Positions 13,898 through 26,421 of a stretch of 64,000 nt of DNA are shown piece by piece; position 1 is the stretch's first letter, and the number at the start of each line of letters is the position of its first letter. This DNA comes from Nymphaea colorata. Taxonomy: Eukaryota > Streptophyta > Magnoliopsida > Nymphaeales > Nymphaeaceae. The notes beneath the pieces were generated by a model. That model was given only the letters and a program-made list of their open reading frames with translations, made no database searches and was not told where the DNA came from. The position numbers and the translations under genes were made by a program. Where the stretch lies: NCBI RefSeq assembly GCF_008831285.2, contig NC_045145.1, forward strand, positions 15,268,040 to 15,332,039, given 5' to 3'.

Positions 13898-13905
13898 AAA
13901 TTAGC

Positions 13906-15863
13906 CGATTTTAGCCGATTTTTTACATGAACAAGATTTTATTTGTTATATGGTGTGGATGCTGTCTGTATATGTTGCAATTACTTCTATCCAAGAAATG
14001 TTGTATGCAAATAGTATGAAGGCCTAGTCATACTTAAGAAAAGCCTAACTCTATAAGGAAATTTATATGTGGAAGAGTGTTTGAGGGCATTGGCCTGATC
14101 CGAAGATTGTTGCAAGAGTGTTTTAGGGCATCGGATGTTCACTCCTTTCAAATATATGAAATATTGGTAGATATATGATATTGCACTACTGAGTGGAGAT
14201 CATGTAAGAGTGGATATCTAAGTACTGCTGTATGTCACCAGTTAATGGAGATGAGGTCTGGTCTCCATGTAGGAATGTGCCACAAACTTTGGAAGGGTGC
14301 ATCTTCCACTAAGATATTTGGTGGTAGAAAGGAATCCGGATCACTTATGATGCCCTATAAATCTTCGCATGAAATCTTATGAGGTGGAGTAATGGGGGCA
14401 CCTGAATGTGCATACAGTTTGAAGCTTGGCTTGGCATGGCTTGCATATATATATGTGGAATGAAATTTCAAAAGCATGATTTTTTCATAAATTTCTATGA
14501 CTTGCATGTCCTACCATGTTTTTCTGTAATAAATACATACACCTATTAAGATTGCATAGCGCTAACCTAAACATAACTTCTTAGTTTATGAATCGTAAGT
14601 CATTTAGTTTGTTCATCATTCCAAAAAAAAGGTATTTAGTTTATTGATTATGTTATGTATGAAGTACCCATATTCTATTGTACCAACTCTTGTTTTCTCT
14701 TGCCAAATGAACCCTTTCTGACGCAATACTACTTTAAAATCGATTGATATTTTAGCTCCCACGTTTTACCTATGACAATTTGGCTTAGGTTAAAATTTTG
14801 CTTAATTTCCTTGCAAATTTATTTCTTTAAAAATTTAGAAAAAACAACATAAGAAAAGGAGAGCTTAACTTTTTCTCTTACCATCCCCAAACGGCCGCTT
14901 CTAAAGAAAGTGTGCTAAATATTAAATTATCTGATGCTTTAAATGAAAGGAATGCGATGGCTTGTGCTGCAGGCGGTAAAGATTTTTTATGATTATTTTG
15001 TTTTATTGTTTTCTGGGGTGGGTCGGATGGACGATGTCGCTTTGTTCAAAGGTTTGCAGAGCGCCTGGTTTCATGAAACTGGTTGCTGGAATACGAAGAG
15101 CTGCCATTACCGCCATCGCTAGCTGCGTCACATGGTACACGAAAAGAAGGGATACTTCTCCACGAATGCAACGCTCACATTGATGATGACCAAAAGAAGA
15201 AAACTCTTCAGGCGAGGGCCAGAAGTAGGAGTCTGTGCCCGTGTTGACGATGGTGGTTTTGGCCTCACCTCACCTCCTCCAAACGCCTACCGGCCTTCGC
15301 GTCCCTACCGGCCACCTTGAAATCTGAGCTTCTTCCCCTCGGTTCCCCGTGACGGTGCCTCGACTTTTCTCCCGCAACCGGCTTGGATGGTGTGTAAACT
15401 CACGTCCTCAGAGTTGCTTGGGTTTGAGGTTGCTGGCCAGAAGCTGCTTCCTCCTCTTTCATGGTTTCTTGTTTTTTCCCTTTCCCTTCTTCTCGAGGGC
15501 GGCTATGTGTACAAAAAAATTATGTACAACCAAAATACTTTTATTAAAATGACAAAGAAAGACTTTTTAAAAAGATTTAAAAAATTTAAGGTACCCATTT
15601 TTTGTAAAACATTTTAAAAATACTCTCCAACCGCACCCCTTTTGGTGCATACTTTTATGCACTCAACTCGATCTCCCCTCTTTCCCCTTCTTCCCTTTTC
15701 TCTCATGCCGAAAAAAATTGCGAAGCTGAAGCACTGAAAGTAAAAGCAGCTAATCTTCCAAATTATTCCCGCCTTTGACACAGCAGGTTGTTGTAGCCTC
15801 AAAGGAAAATAGGACGAAGGAGATCCACCTCTTTTTAGGGCGGAGAACTCCACAAATACAGAA
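13906..15863. other. Intergenic DNA; no gene seen
   Basis: A/T-rich sequence with short frames only. A G+C-richer patch at about 15000-15480 gives several overlapping frames of 60-76 codons on the plus strand, but they have no domain, no conserved-looking composition and no exon structure I could extend. Confidence 0.5.
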
Positions 15864-16000
15864 ACGTCTACACCCTATAGAGGGCATTTGGTAACATGAA
15901 TACTAACTAAGCATTACCAAGACTCCCATGCACGTCTACATCCTATAAAGGGCATTAGGTAACATGAACACTAATGAAACATTACCAAGAATCTGTCATG
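15864..16000. repeat. Two-copy imperfect tandem repeat, period 68 bp
   Basis: The segment starting ACGTCTACACCCTATA at 15864 recurs at 15932 with about 10 substitutions and ends near 16000. Both copies carry a GGGCATT(T/A)GGTAACATGAA core and a CATTACCAAGA segment. The repeat forms the left half of the MITE-like element called at 15882-16102, so one terminal region was probably duplicated in tandem. Confidence 0.75.
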
Positions 16001-16102
16001 AAGATTAGGGGAAATTAGTGAAATACTGTGTTGTAGTGTTTCATAAATCCATTTCAGTATTTAGGACATATTCATAAAATAATGTGTTGTCAAATGCCTC
16101 CC
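15882..16102. mobile_element. MITE-like element with terminal inverted repeats
   Basis: The left end GGGCATTTGGTAACA (15882-15896) is mirrored at the right end (16085-16102), whose reverse complement reads GGGAGGCATTTGACAACA. That is about 15 bp of imperfect terminal inverted repeat around roughly 220 bp of A/T-rich non-coding sequence. I could not see a clean target-site duplication, so the superfamily (hAT, PIF/Harbinger or Mutator-like) is open. The left terminal region is itself tandemly duplicated. Confidence 0.55.
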
Positions 16103-16393
16103 AACAGCAGCACTATCACCACCTTTAATTTCAATTTGAAATTAAGAAAAAAGTAGAAACCTTTTACACTAGCATCGAATTTGAGATGTGCCAGACCTTA
16201 GACCAAGGTTTTGTTAAATAGGGACATGAGATCCCCGGACTTCAGAGCAGCAATGATGGCAAAATCAACGGATCTCACATCCACGGTGTGAGACTCCTTG
16301 CGCTGCATCTCAAATCCACACGGAAAGCTATATTGCGACTTGTAGTGCCATAGTCACATGACTTCACCTGATAATCTCTTTCATGCTAAGGGT

Positions 16394-16394
16394 T

Positions 16395-16420
<26 letters not shown>
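16394..16420. repeat. (GA)n microsatellite
   Basis: About 13 GA units, with further GA-rich clusters at 16468-16480 and 16640-16662. Purine-rich on the plus strand. Confidence 0.85.
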
Positions 16421-16426
<6 letters not shown>

Positions 16427-16685
16427 AAGAAATATTCTTGATGTATATACCAAGGGCTTGAGAGATCGAGAGAGAGAGAGATAAAGCATGGCTGAAGGCT
16501 TGACAGAGTAAGAAACTCTCGGCCCATGGCAGCCAAGAGAGAGAAAGAGGGAGAGCAACTCACCAAACTTTTTGTGACAAACTCGACTCCCGTCATGAGG
16601 CAGCTGCCACTGGTGGGTAGCCATAGCAGAGACACACACAGAGAGAAAGAGAGAGAGAGAGATCCCAGCTTGTGAAGGCCTAGAG

Positions 16686-16895
16686 GTCCTCAAACATGCC
16701 CCTCGTTTTTGGGTCGGATCCGAGATCCCCAGGTCTAACCCGTCGGATGAGGTTCTCAAAACATGCCAATCGTTTCTGGGTCGGATCCGAGATCCTCAGG
16801 TCTAACCCGTCGGATGAGGTTCTCAAAACATGCCCCTCGTTTCTGGGTCGGATCCGAGATCCTCAGGTCTAACCCGTCGGATAGGGTTTCAAACA
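16686..16895. repeat. Three-copy tandem repeat, period 67 bp
   Basis: The word CATGCC starts at 16695, 16762 and 16829, exactly 67 bases apart, and the intervening sequence is nearly identical in all three units. Each unit contains GGGTCGGATCCGAGATC with the palindrome CGGATCCG, followed by a CAGGTCTAACCCGTCGGAT block. The array lies about 630 bases beyond the stop codon of NDUFS1 and is not coding. High identity suggests recent amplification. Confidence 0.9.
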
Positions 16896-17525
16896 TAGCC
16901 TTAGGTTAGGAACAGAAGCAGTCTGACCTCAGACGCAAGGGATCCCAGATCGGACCAAGCCTGAGGCTGTCTTGTAGATAAGCAGTACCAGCAAAATTGC
17001 CATAAGCATATATCACATACTAATACTGCGATCTTTTAATTCTAAGCAAAGAAGCAAACCATCTTGGGCAATACAAACTCATAACCTCCAAATACCTGTC
17101 TCGTCAAGATCCTCCTCCTCTTCAGGTACTTGCACAAATCTGCAGCCAGCAGCCCACCCTAGCCAGGTTCATCCTAGTGGCTTCATGGACCTTAAATTCC
17201 TAGCATTGCACGCAGAAGCATGACAATTTAGATACATGACAGTTCAGATAAGAAACACTTATTTTTAGGCACTTGCAATGCCAAAGCAATATAACACATG
17301 CATATTTAACATTGTTAATAATTAGCGAGCAGGTTAGCCATGGGCTCCACCAAAATCTCATGTCGAACATTACGCATGAAGTACTATAAATTCTTACAGC
17401 AAAAAATGGAAAAGTAAAAACAGGATGCACGCAGAGTGGTTGTTTCTCCAGATCCGCAAACCCTGAACTGGAACTGTCACCCACTCCAGCAGCTTGCTCT
17501 TATTCCAGCACGACAGCCAATGTTC

Positions 17526-20500
17526 TCAATACTGCTTCAAAAGCTGTGTGCTGCACTGCGCCATTATCTTTGACGCTCTGGTGATAGAATCCGTCATATA
17601 GAAGTTCTCCACAGCCTTATGGAATGGAGTCATGCTCAATTTCTGGGTGAATCCTGGCCTTAGCTTGTCTGGTGTTATTGGTGTAGTCGGCTCCCTCTCA
17701 TCAACGTGGAACAGGTTAGGCGCTACTGTTTGCATACGAGCACGGAGGGCTGAAACACTGTCATATGGCAGCCTCAGACCTGCAACTTCAGACAGTGCCC
17801 TTATGATCTTCCAGTCATCCCTTGCATCCCCTACCGTTGGAACTGCTGGTGTAGTAAGTTGAGTACATCCTTCGGTGTTCTCATAGGTTCCTTCCTTCTC
17901 ACTAAAGGCTGTGGCTGGAAGAATGACATTAGCCCGGTACACACTTCTGTCACCATGGTGACCCTGATACACAACAAATGCATCTCCAGGGATTTCATCC
18001 AAGTTTATGTCATCAGCACCAAGCAAATATACAAGCTTTGCAGACTTCATTCCCTTAGCTGAGTCGGGTCCAGGGACAAGGCCAAGATCAAGTGCAGCTG
18101 CCTGGGCAGCACTGAGAAGCAGGACATTGAATCCATTCCATTCAGGACGAATAACTTTCCCAAGATTGCAGACAGTTTCTAGGGAAGCAAATATAGCATC
18201 CTTGTCCTTGCGCTGGAAAACACCAGCACCCACAATTATTGCAGGTTTTTTAGCAGATAACAAGGTAGAGCAGAAAGGATGGCGACCCTCTGCAATTTGA
18301 AGGAGAGTTTCAGGGCTCGTGCCTAGGTGAGTATGATCATAGTTGAAGTCTGTAGCTGGGCCAATGTATGCAACCTTGGCCTGCACTGATGAAACAGCTT
18401 TTCTGATCCTTGCATTCACCATGGGAGCTTCAACTCTTGGCTGTCAATTTGAAATAGAAATGATAAGACAAGCATTGAAACTAACAATAAGCAACTCCTA
18501 ACCAGTCCAATAGTTCCATCGATATGATTTTCATGGTAGGTTGTGGCAGTGAAAGCATGTGATAACTTATTTAACACTATTGCAGTGTTCAAAACAAGAG
18601 TACGCTTACACTTTTAGCTATCACACTGGATCTGGATCAAGATCAGATCCAGATCCTACCCATTTCTAAAAATCACTCTTAAAAATCTTTCCTAAATCCT
18701 AAACAGTGAACACCCAAGAATCTCCCATTTGTCCTCCCCCCTAAACCCTCCCTCTCCCCCTCCCCCATGATATAGTATGATCACCTAGCCATAGCAGTGC
18801 TCATATGCCCCTCCTCCACCTGTACTAGCTCTCTGCTCCAGCCTATGACGACCAGCAACTAACTCTGGCAACAGGCTTTAGCTGTCTGAGAGTAGGCAGC
18901 GACCTTCCATAATGCATTTTGCTTTTTTGTTTCGTTTTTGTTTTTCTTTACCTTCAACCATTACTTTGAGTTTCTTGTCCAATCAAACAAGGATTTGAAT
19001 GACCTTTCCTGTTGTTTTCTGTACGTTTTAGGATTTGGGCAAGCAAGTTTTGCCTTTTTTTGTTTCAAAGCCTACTCTTCATTTTTTCATCGAGTTTTTG
19101 CTGTAACTTTTCCTTTATTCTTTTGCACTGTCACTCTTCTATTTTTCTGTACTTTACTTTGCTATGTCGTTTATCTTCTGTTTTACTGTTTACCTTTATC
19201 ATTTCTTCATTTTCTGTATATTATCCATTTTGCACAACATTAGCCTGTTTATTGCATGATTTTATTTTTCAGTGTTCACCGCTCTGTTTTCGGTTAACTA
19301 TTAAAAGAACATGTTTGCACCACGTGAATGTTCAGTATATTAAAACATTTTGCACATCATTAGCCTGTTTATTGCATGATTTTGTTTTTCAGTGTTCACA
19401 GATCTGTTTTCTGTTAACTATTAAAAGAATCATGTTTGGACCATATACCAATAGTAATAAGGCAATAGCAATAGAAGTGATAAAGTCTACCAGGGGAACT
19501 ATTAGTCTATTAATGGTATTAAGTAGCACAGCTGCAAATATCAAAAGACAAAAAGGAGAAAAAGGTTGTAGTTCATTACCTGGGTACCAACCAAGAGGAA
19601 GACGTCTGCCTTCTCAAGGCCACTAATACTGGTATTCAAAAGGAATCCTGAGCGCAAATCAGCACAAGGATGTGTCCCATTTCCTTCACACCATACACTG
19701 TTGGAACCCATCCTATTCAATAGATCTTTTAGTGCCATCATTGATTCAGCATCAGACAGTTGACCAGCAATTCCCACAATTTCTTCAGGCTTGACTTGGT
19801 GGGCTACCTCTGCAACAACTGCAAGGGCATCTCGCCAATTCACAGGCTTAAATCGCCCATCAGGCCCACGAATCATGGGATCATTTAACCTTTGTCTCTT
19901 AAGACCATCATAACAAAATCGAGTTTTATCTGATAACCACTCCTCATTAATATCCTACAGATCAATCAAGGCGTTAAGAAAGTAAAGGATAAACCATGCA
20001 TGCAGAAATAGGATTAATGAATTACTATACATGATTCCCGCCATTGATGTAAGATTCCCAATGGTAAAGGAACCGTTTGACAGACAGACAACTTCTTTTA
20101 ACAAATTACATCAAAATTGTTGCCTTTACAAAATGAAACATGAGCACATAACCAACTTAGGATAACACATAACACTTGAGAAGCAAGACTCCGGGTATTT
20201 TCCTCAACAATTTCCATCTAAGGTGACATTGCATTATTGCAATGATGCCAAAGAATATTAAAACAAGATATTTCAAAGTTCACCACACTCCAAGGTGAAA
20301 GAAAACTCATGCTAAGTGGAAACTATTATTATCTTCAATAAAAGCTATTACCACCTGAAAAGCTCAGCATGTTCCTGTGTTTGAGTCAATTTTCCAAGAT
20401 GGATCAAAAGTGCTCCCAACATAATTAAGAATGGGGGTCGATTAGCATGCTACAGGTGTTGTACCCATCCAGAGCACAGAACCTACAGTCTGTCCTGGGT

Positions 20501-23500
20501 TCCCAAAAAAAGAGAAAGCATAAGACTTAGCAAAGTTTCCTCACTATGGCACAATCTGAAAATTATTTTTTTGACCAATAAAAGTGTGGTATGAACAACG
20601 TAAACAGGTGACTAGTCAGGAAATTCTCTTTTACTGTATTGGAGCATTGAGATAATCAAGTAACTGGATGAATAAAAAGGTCTTGAGTCTCCAGACAGTG
20701 AATCAGACCTCCATGTTGAATGAATCATCCATAAGCAAATCAAGTACTTCCTATATCTCCACATTACTAGCAAATTTAGTAATAATGGACCAAGATATAG
20801 CCATATAGGAGACCAGTGCTGTACATAATGTTGTGCACCATGCAAGACATTACATTATGCAAGTAACATAGTGTACGCTATGATATCGTACACGCTTAAA
20901 ACTGGTTTCATGGGTGTAATTATACTGGACTAGGTGAAACTATAGAGACCAGGTGTGACATAGAGATTTTCTATATTAACAGTGGTAGTGCACCAAGATA
21001 TAGGACACACCACTGATGTACATAATGTGGAATATCACATGATACATTACATTGTGTACGTAACAACTGCCTAATAGCATATTTGTGGTCATCTAACAAA
21101 CCTAACACCAGAACCAAAAGAAGGGACAAAATAAATGACAGGGTGCACCTCTTGAGTCAGCATGCCTAATACATCTAAAAGAAAAGAGAGGGGGCACACA
21201 CAAACACACACACTCTTTTTCACTGCCTTTTATCTCTCTCTCACCTATCTTTCCTACTTTTTCCCTCAACCTCCCCCCCCAACCTTCTTTTGTCTCCTTT
21301 TCTCTCCGTAACCATCCTTACCAACTGTAAGATTGGTGGGATGCATCACACCCCTATGCCAAAAAAGCCAAAAACAAATAATAAGCGCATGAATCTCTTT
21401 GAGTCAGCAGGCCTGACACATTATAGAAGGGAGGGTGGCCTAGGAGGGACAAGTTAAGCAACACTGGACCATCACATACCTAGTTGCAGTTCCTGCCTAT
21501 GTTCCATTAGAAAATGACATGGATAGGGAAAACATTACGGTTCCTTTATTAAGACATGTTAGCAACTCGAAAAGTAGAGACAAGGGTAAATAGATAAATA
21601 CACATACACACACACACACACACACATATATATACCACATGAACACTGTCTCAAATACAAAACTCGAGTTACAGTTCTCATCATAATTAATTTATATTGT
21701 GATTGAGTTAATGGGATTGATGAAATTCAAAATAAAGAAAATTACTACTGAACAACAATCTAGGTGCATATAGGGCTTTTAAGTCCTTTTAACACAATAT
21801 CATGTTGACACAGGACAGGGATGCCAGGAAGGATGATCACAAAGATCCAGCTTTTCATTAGTATGTTACCATATAGATAGCAGGCTAGCAACAGTAGGGA
21901 GCAGAAACAACAGTTGCAGTACCAATCAAGAAATGAGAACAGTATTGAAACCAAAAAGTTTCTACAATTATGTAAATTTAAGTTTTAAAAACAGTAAGAA
22001 ACAACTGACTGGAAAGAAATGTATGAGCACAATATACAAGAAAAGTAGTAGAAAAGAGAGTCAAGTTGAACCTCATTCAATCGAGGAAGGATGCGCATAA
22101 CTTCTGGGCCTCTACTATCAATCCTTATGTTTGAACCGACTGCATCTGTAACATCAATGCTCTCTGTACCCTTCAGTTCCCAGTTTCGAGCTTTAAAAGC
22201 AAAAGGTTTGGAGGTAAGGGCACCCACAGGGCAGATATCAATGACATTCCCAGAAAGTTCGCTGGTCATAAGCTTTTCCACATATGTTCCTATTTCTTCA
22301 CCACTACCACGACCTAACATGCCAAGATCCTGAACTCCAGCAACTTCAGTTGCAAACCTTACACACCTGAGAAGGGTACATATTATTAATGGAATGGAGC
22401 TAAATGGTTATAAAAAGAGAGAGAATTATTCAGGGGAAAACGTAGAGGGATGTGGAAACTATTAGCTTCAAGATAAATCATAGAAAGAAACTACCAATCT
22501 CAACAAATCCAGTGACGTAAGAGAGTAGTTCCTGTCATAAATCTGCTTGCCTGATTTTTATAATTCTTCACAATACCCATCCTAAGTCAAGCTAATTATT
22601 TTCTGAACAACATGATAAGCATCAAATATTCAACTTCCATGAATGAAATAATAACTTAGATTTGTAACCAATAGTTTTTGTAACCTACATATAAAAAATA
22701 ATTGGTGATGCTTGTACATTCTAAGGTTTGGATAAAATGGTGATATGACAATAATGTTGCTGTTGTTGTTGCTGCTTGTGAGTTGATAACAGCAACATGA
22801 TCTTCCTCCTGGTCTTCTGCAGGTGTATCATTGTGTTCTAATGGTAGTTATCGACATGACACAAATAGCCTCAGACCAAAATCTCAGCAAGGTTCACCAA
22901 TTTTTCATTACCGTTCAATATAGTCAACAAAAACATTTCTATAATGGGCAAAGATTTCACAAGACAAACAAGATCGGCGCTCCATATTCAAGCATGAGTA
23001 CTTTCTTTAGAGCTCTTGAAGTTGGGCATGGAGAGAGTTCCCATTGACTGCTTTCGCGCTCTTGAATTACTAGATGAGAGAGCTCCCACAATGTACCCAT
23101 TTGGTGACAACTGTCACCGTGTCACGGACCCTACATGATTTTGACAGAACAGTGTTGGGCATGGGAGAGGATCAGAGATCCATTCCTGCACAAGATATGC
23201 ACAGGTTATACATGAAGGCCAGAACCCTAGTAGAAAGACCTTGTAGTATCTGCTGCTTGTCAAACTCCAAATGGTCCCAAAACAATTGAATAGTTTTACA
23301 GTTTATCATCCTCATTGTAATGACTTGGTCAAAACTTAACAAAGTGCCTTGTACAGAACATTCCAATGTGTAATGTAGCCAACTTCAGTTTGCACCTAAA
23401 AAGGTTATAAATGAGGACAACTAATGGTATCACAGATATGTCTATAAACCCTTGAAGCTTTCTGGAAATCTTTGATATAAAACTATACTTAAGTACTTCA

Positions 23501-26054
23501 TACTTATGAGGTGTTATCCCCCCCCACCCCCCCCCCCCCCCCCACCCCATTTTTCTTAAGAAAGATGTACCATTGTGTGTTGAGCCCTAGCTTTGATAGC
23601 TGACATGGCTCTGACACCCAATATAATGACCTAGTTGGTCCAAACTGACCCAAATGCCTTGTATACCAGATCATGACCATCTGTTAATCAGCTTCAATTT
23701 GAACCTAACATATTACGAACAATGACAATCTATAGTAGAGCACCCAGCCTTATAAAGTATAAACCCCTAAAAATTTCTCAAAATCTTTGATATAAGACTA
23801 TCCTCAAAAACTTTCGACAAGCACAATCTACCACTCTTAAAAATCAGGCATCCTGGACATGTTTGTTAGGCCCTATGTCCAAGTACTGAACCTAAGTTTT
23901 GAAACCAATTATAACGACCCAATCCAAAACTGACTCAAGTATCTGGTAGACAAGCACACAAGTCTACAAACTCCTGAAGATTTCTTAAAATCCTTGATAC
24001 AGGAGTTACTCTTTAAGTCATTTGATACGTATGAGGTATCACACTCATCATGAAAAAGGTAAAATTGCATGAATTAGGTATCAAACAAATGAATATTGAA
24101 CTTATGTGAATAAGATCTAAAAACATGACTAAACTAGCTTAGCAGAGTTCATGAAGTTGACATCTGCAGACTGTGGAGTTAGCCAAATTTAGAATACTAA
24201 AATGTATGCCATAGGATTAATCTAGTGTAATAGCATCCCCATCCAGCCCAGGTAATACATTTGAGCATGCCAATAGTATCTCGTAACAACCTAGTGCCAC
24301 TTCAAGAAAATTTGGACTCCTAAACATGGAGCATACGGGTCAAATTGAAGTTATTATGCAAAAACGTAGACTGCCATGAAGAGGAAGCTATAAGAAAGAA
24401 AGCATCTCAACTTCGATGTCAACGATAGCAACTTAGAACAAATTTCAGTCAACTATAAAGTCAAAAAAGTATGCTTATGATGACTTGACAGTTGTAAGAT
24501 ATTAATAAAAGACGATTATCATTTCAGGCAAACTTCTATTGCTATTATTTAGTTGCCCTTGAGAATAAATAACTTGCAAATGCAACAAAATTGGAGTCAA
24601 ACTTGAGGCAATAACTGAAGAAAAAAACAGCTTCCCCACATAAGAGCATTGCAACTGCTTGTTATCAACATTTGTACACAAGCATAAAAGATGAAAAAAC
24701 GGTTGCCACACTAAACAGAGTACAACCCACCATCAAGAAATCAGAAACACGACAAAAAGAACGTCCAGTTTGCAGAAGTAAAGAGACCACATACCTTGTG
24801 CACTGGATACACCGAGTCATTACCGTCTTCACCAGAGGACCGAGATTCTTATCAACGACTGATCTCTTCATTTCTGTGAAACGGCCCCGATCGGATCCAA
24901 AGGCCATAGACTGATCCTGAAGATCACATTCCCCACCTTGATCGCAGATGGGACAATCCAAAGGATGGTTCATCAAGAGGAACTCCATAACCCCTTCCCT
25001 TGCCTTCTTCGCCACAGGAGTATTCGTCTTAATCTTCATCCCTGAATCCAACAAGAGAAAACAAAGTGACCCCACATGAGTACCAATTGTACCTGGCCCA
25101 ATAGATATCTACGAGAAACAGAGAAAAAAAAAAGACATGCACCTCTTCAATCACTTGCTGTTATGCATGTAAAAATTCACCCTATAGAATCAACCACAAC
25201 CACATCAAATTGACTAGTGCATATACGAGTAACCTCAAGAAACCCTAAAAGTCCCGGAACTTACTTCAGCAAATAACTCGTAGAAACATCCTTTTCTTTT
25301 TTTCTCATTCATCACTAGATTGCTATCCTTCAACGAACTACAGGCGACGGCAAATAAGACGATCGAAATCTTTGCTAAAAAATTCTATCCACCCGTCAGC
25401 GTTATCATACAATGAATAACCAATTGGGCACAACAAGGAATATGGATGGGGAAATGCGCTAAACAGCAAAATGTTTCTATAACTATCACTCTCGAAATTG
25501 TTATGGCTTCAACTACGGCGCATGGTGGAAAAGAAAAAAAAGAAAAAGAAAAAGAATTCCAAATTTTTCGCAGGATGGATCTCTGAAGAGTCGAACTCAC
25601 CGGGTAGCGCAGGCATAGCACAAGAAGCGACCGGTTTCGGCGACTTCTCCACCTCGACCAAGCACATCCTGCAGTTCCCCGCGATCGAGAGACGGCTGTG
25701 GTAGCAGAACCGGGGGATGTCGACTCCGGCCACCTCGCACGCCTGCAAGACCGTCATCCCCTTGGGGATCTTCACGGGGTAACCATCGACGAACACCTCG
25801 ATCGCGTCCTCCGGCTTCGCGAACTCAACCCTAGCGCCTCCGACCGGATTCCTCGGGGGAGGCGGCGGGGGAGCCGGCTCCTCGGCCGCTGTTGCCGCTG
25901 CCTCCGGCTTCTGAAGGGCCGGCCTCGAGTGGACGCGGCGAACCCCGGCGGCATTCTCTGTCAAAAGGGCCCTAGAAATGGGAGTCGGGAAGGACGAGAA
26001 TCGGGAGAAGAGGAGGTTCCTGGAACGCTGGATCGCTCGAATGCCCACGCCCAT
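17526..26054 (-). CDS. NDUFS1: NADH:ubiquinone oxidoreductase 75-kDa subunit (complex I, mitochondrial)
   Basis: Five exons: 25601-26054, 24795-25041, 22072-22366, 19580-19954 and 17526-18440; they total 762 codons (761 aa) with GT-AG introns of 559, 2428, 2117 and 1139 bp. It is the electron-transfer subunit of the complex I N-module in the mitochondrial matrix. Residues 1 to about 45 are Arg/Ser-rich and lack acidic residues at the start, as in a mitochondrial presequence; a proline-rich linker (about 61-67) follows. The 2Fe-2S ligands are C117, C128, C131 and C145. H177-x3-C181-x2-C184-x5-C190 is the His-ligated 4Fe-4S site, and C229, C232 and C235 with the Cys of DICPVGAL form the next 4Fe-4S site. 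The remainder is a molybdopterin-oxidoreductase-like fold. It closely resembles plant NDUFS1 proteins. A TATA box lies 60 bases upstream of the start. Confidence 0.98.
19226..19446. repeat. Two-copy direct repeat, period 120 bp, in NDUFS1 intron 4
   Basis: A segment beginning CATTTTGCACA at 19226 recurs at 19346. The first about 100 bases of each copy (through the block GTTAACTATTAAAAGAA) are nearly identical. It is intronic; the long T-rich plus-strand frame across it is not a gene. Confidence 0.88.
21601..21635. repeat. (CA)n(TA)n microsatellite in NDUFS1 intron 3
   Basis: A CA run of about 10 units followed by a short TA run within the intron. A purine/pyrimidine-alternating tract with no visible splice role. 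Confidence 0.8.
23518..23547. repeat. C-homopolymer tract in NDUFS1 intron 2
   Basis: A run of about 28 bases that is C except for one or two A. On the gene's strand it is a G-tract able in principle to form a four-stranded structure. Length and exact sequence may be an assembly or sequencing weak point. Confidence 0.75.
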
Positions 26055-26113
26055 CTCTCTACCGATCGGGATAATTCAACCCTTTTCCCGGTCAGTGCAA
26101 AAGAGTGCTCCAG

Positions 26114-26121
26114 TTTATATA
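26114..26121 (-). promoter_or_regulatory. TATA box of NDUFS1
   Basis: Minus-strand TATATAAA lies 60 bases upstream of the start codon at 26054, implying a short leader of about 30 bases. No competing TATA-like sequence is closer. Confidence 0.65.
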
Positions 26122-26421
26122 GTAGGGGCGACTTGTTTACTTCTGGAAACCGGGAAAACGCCGGAATCTGACGTCCGGTGGCCATTCCAGAGAAGTAGGT
26201 TTCGGCGACCTAAAATTACCACATTGCACACGTACTTATCCAAAATGGACAGAGGAGCATCCCTCGCTTCAGGGACGTTTGAATCGGTGGAACCATCGAA
26301 ACAGGAACGCCCCTGTTTCAGCCAGGAACTCAGGAAGCGCCTGAAACAAAGGACGTCGGAATGCAGGAACAAACCTGTCCGTGCGTTTGGTATTTGTTGG
26401 ATCTGGCTAATGGAACAATAG

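Noticed and set aside
19012-19626. Plus-strand 204-codon frame
   Set aside because: It lies in the T-rich fourth intron of NDUFS1 across a tandem duplication and reads as low-complexity Phe/Leu/Cys-rich sequence.
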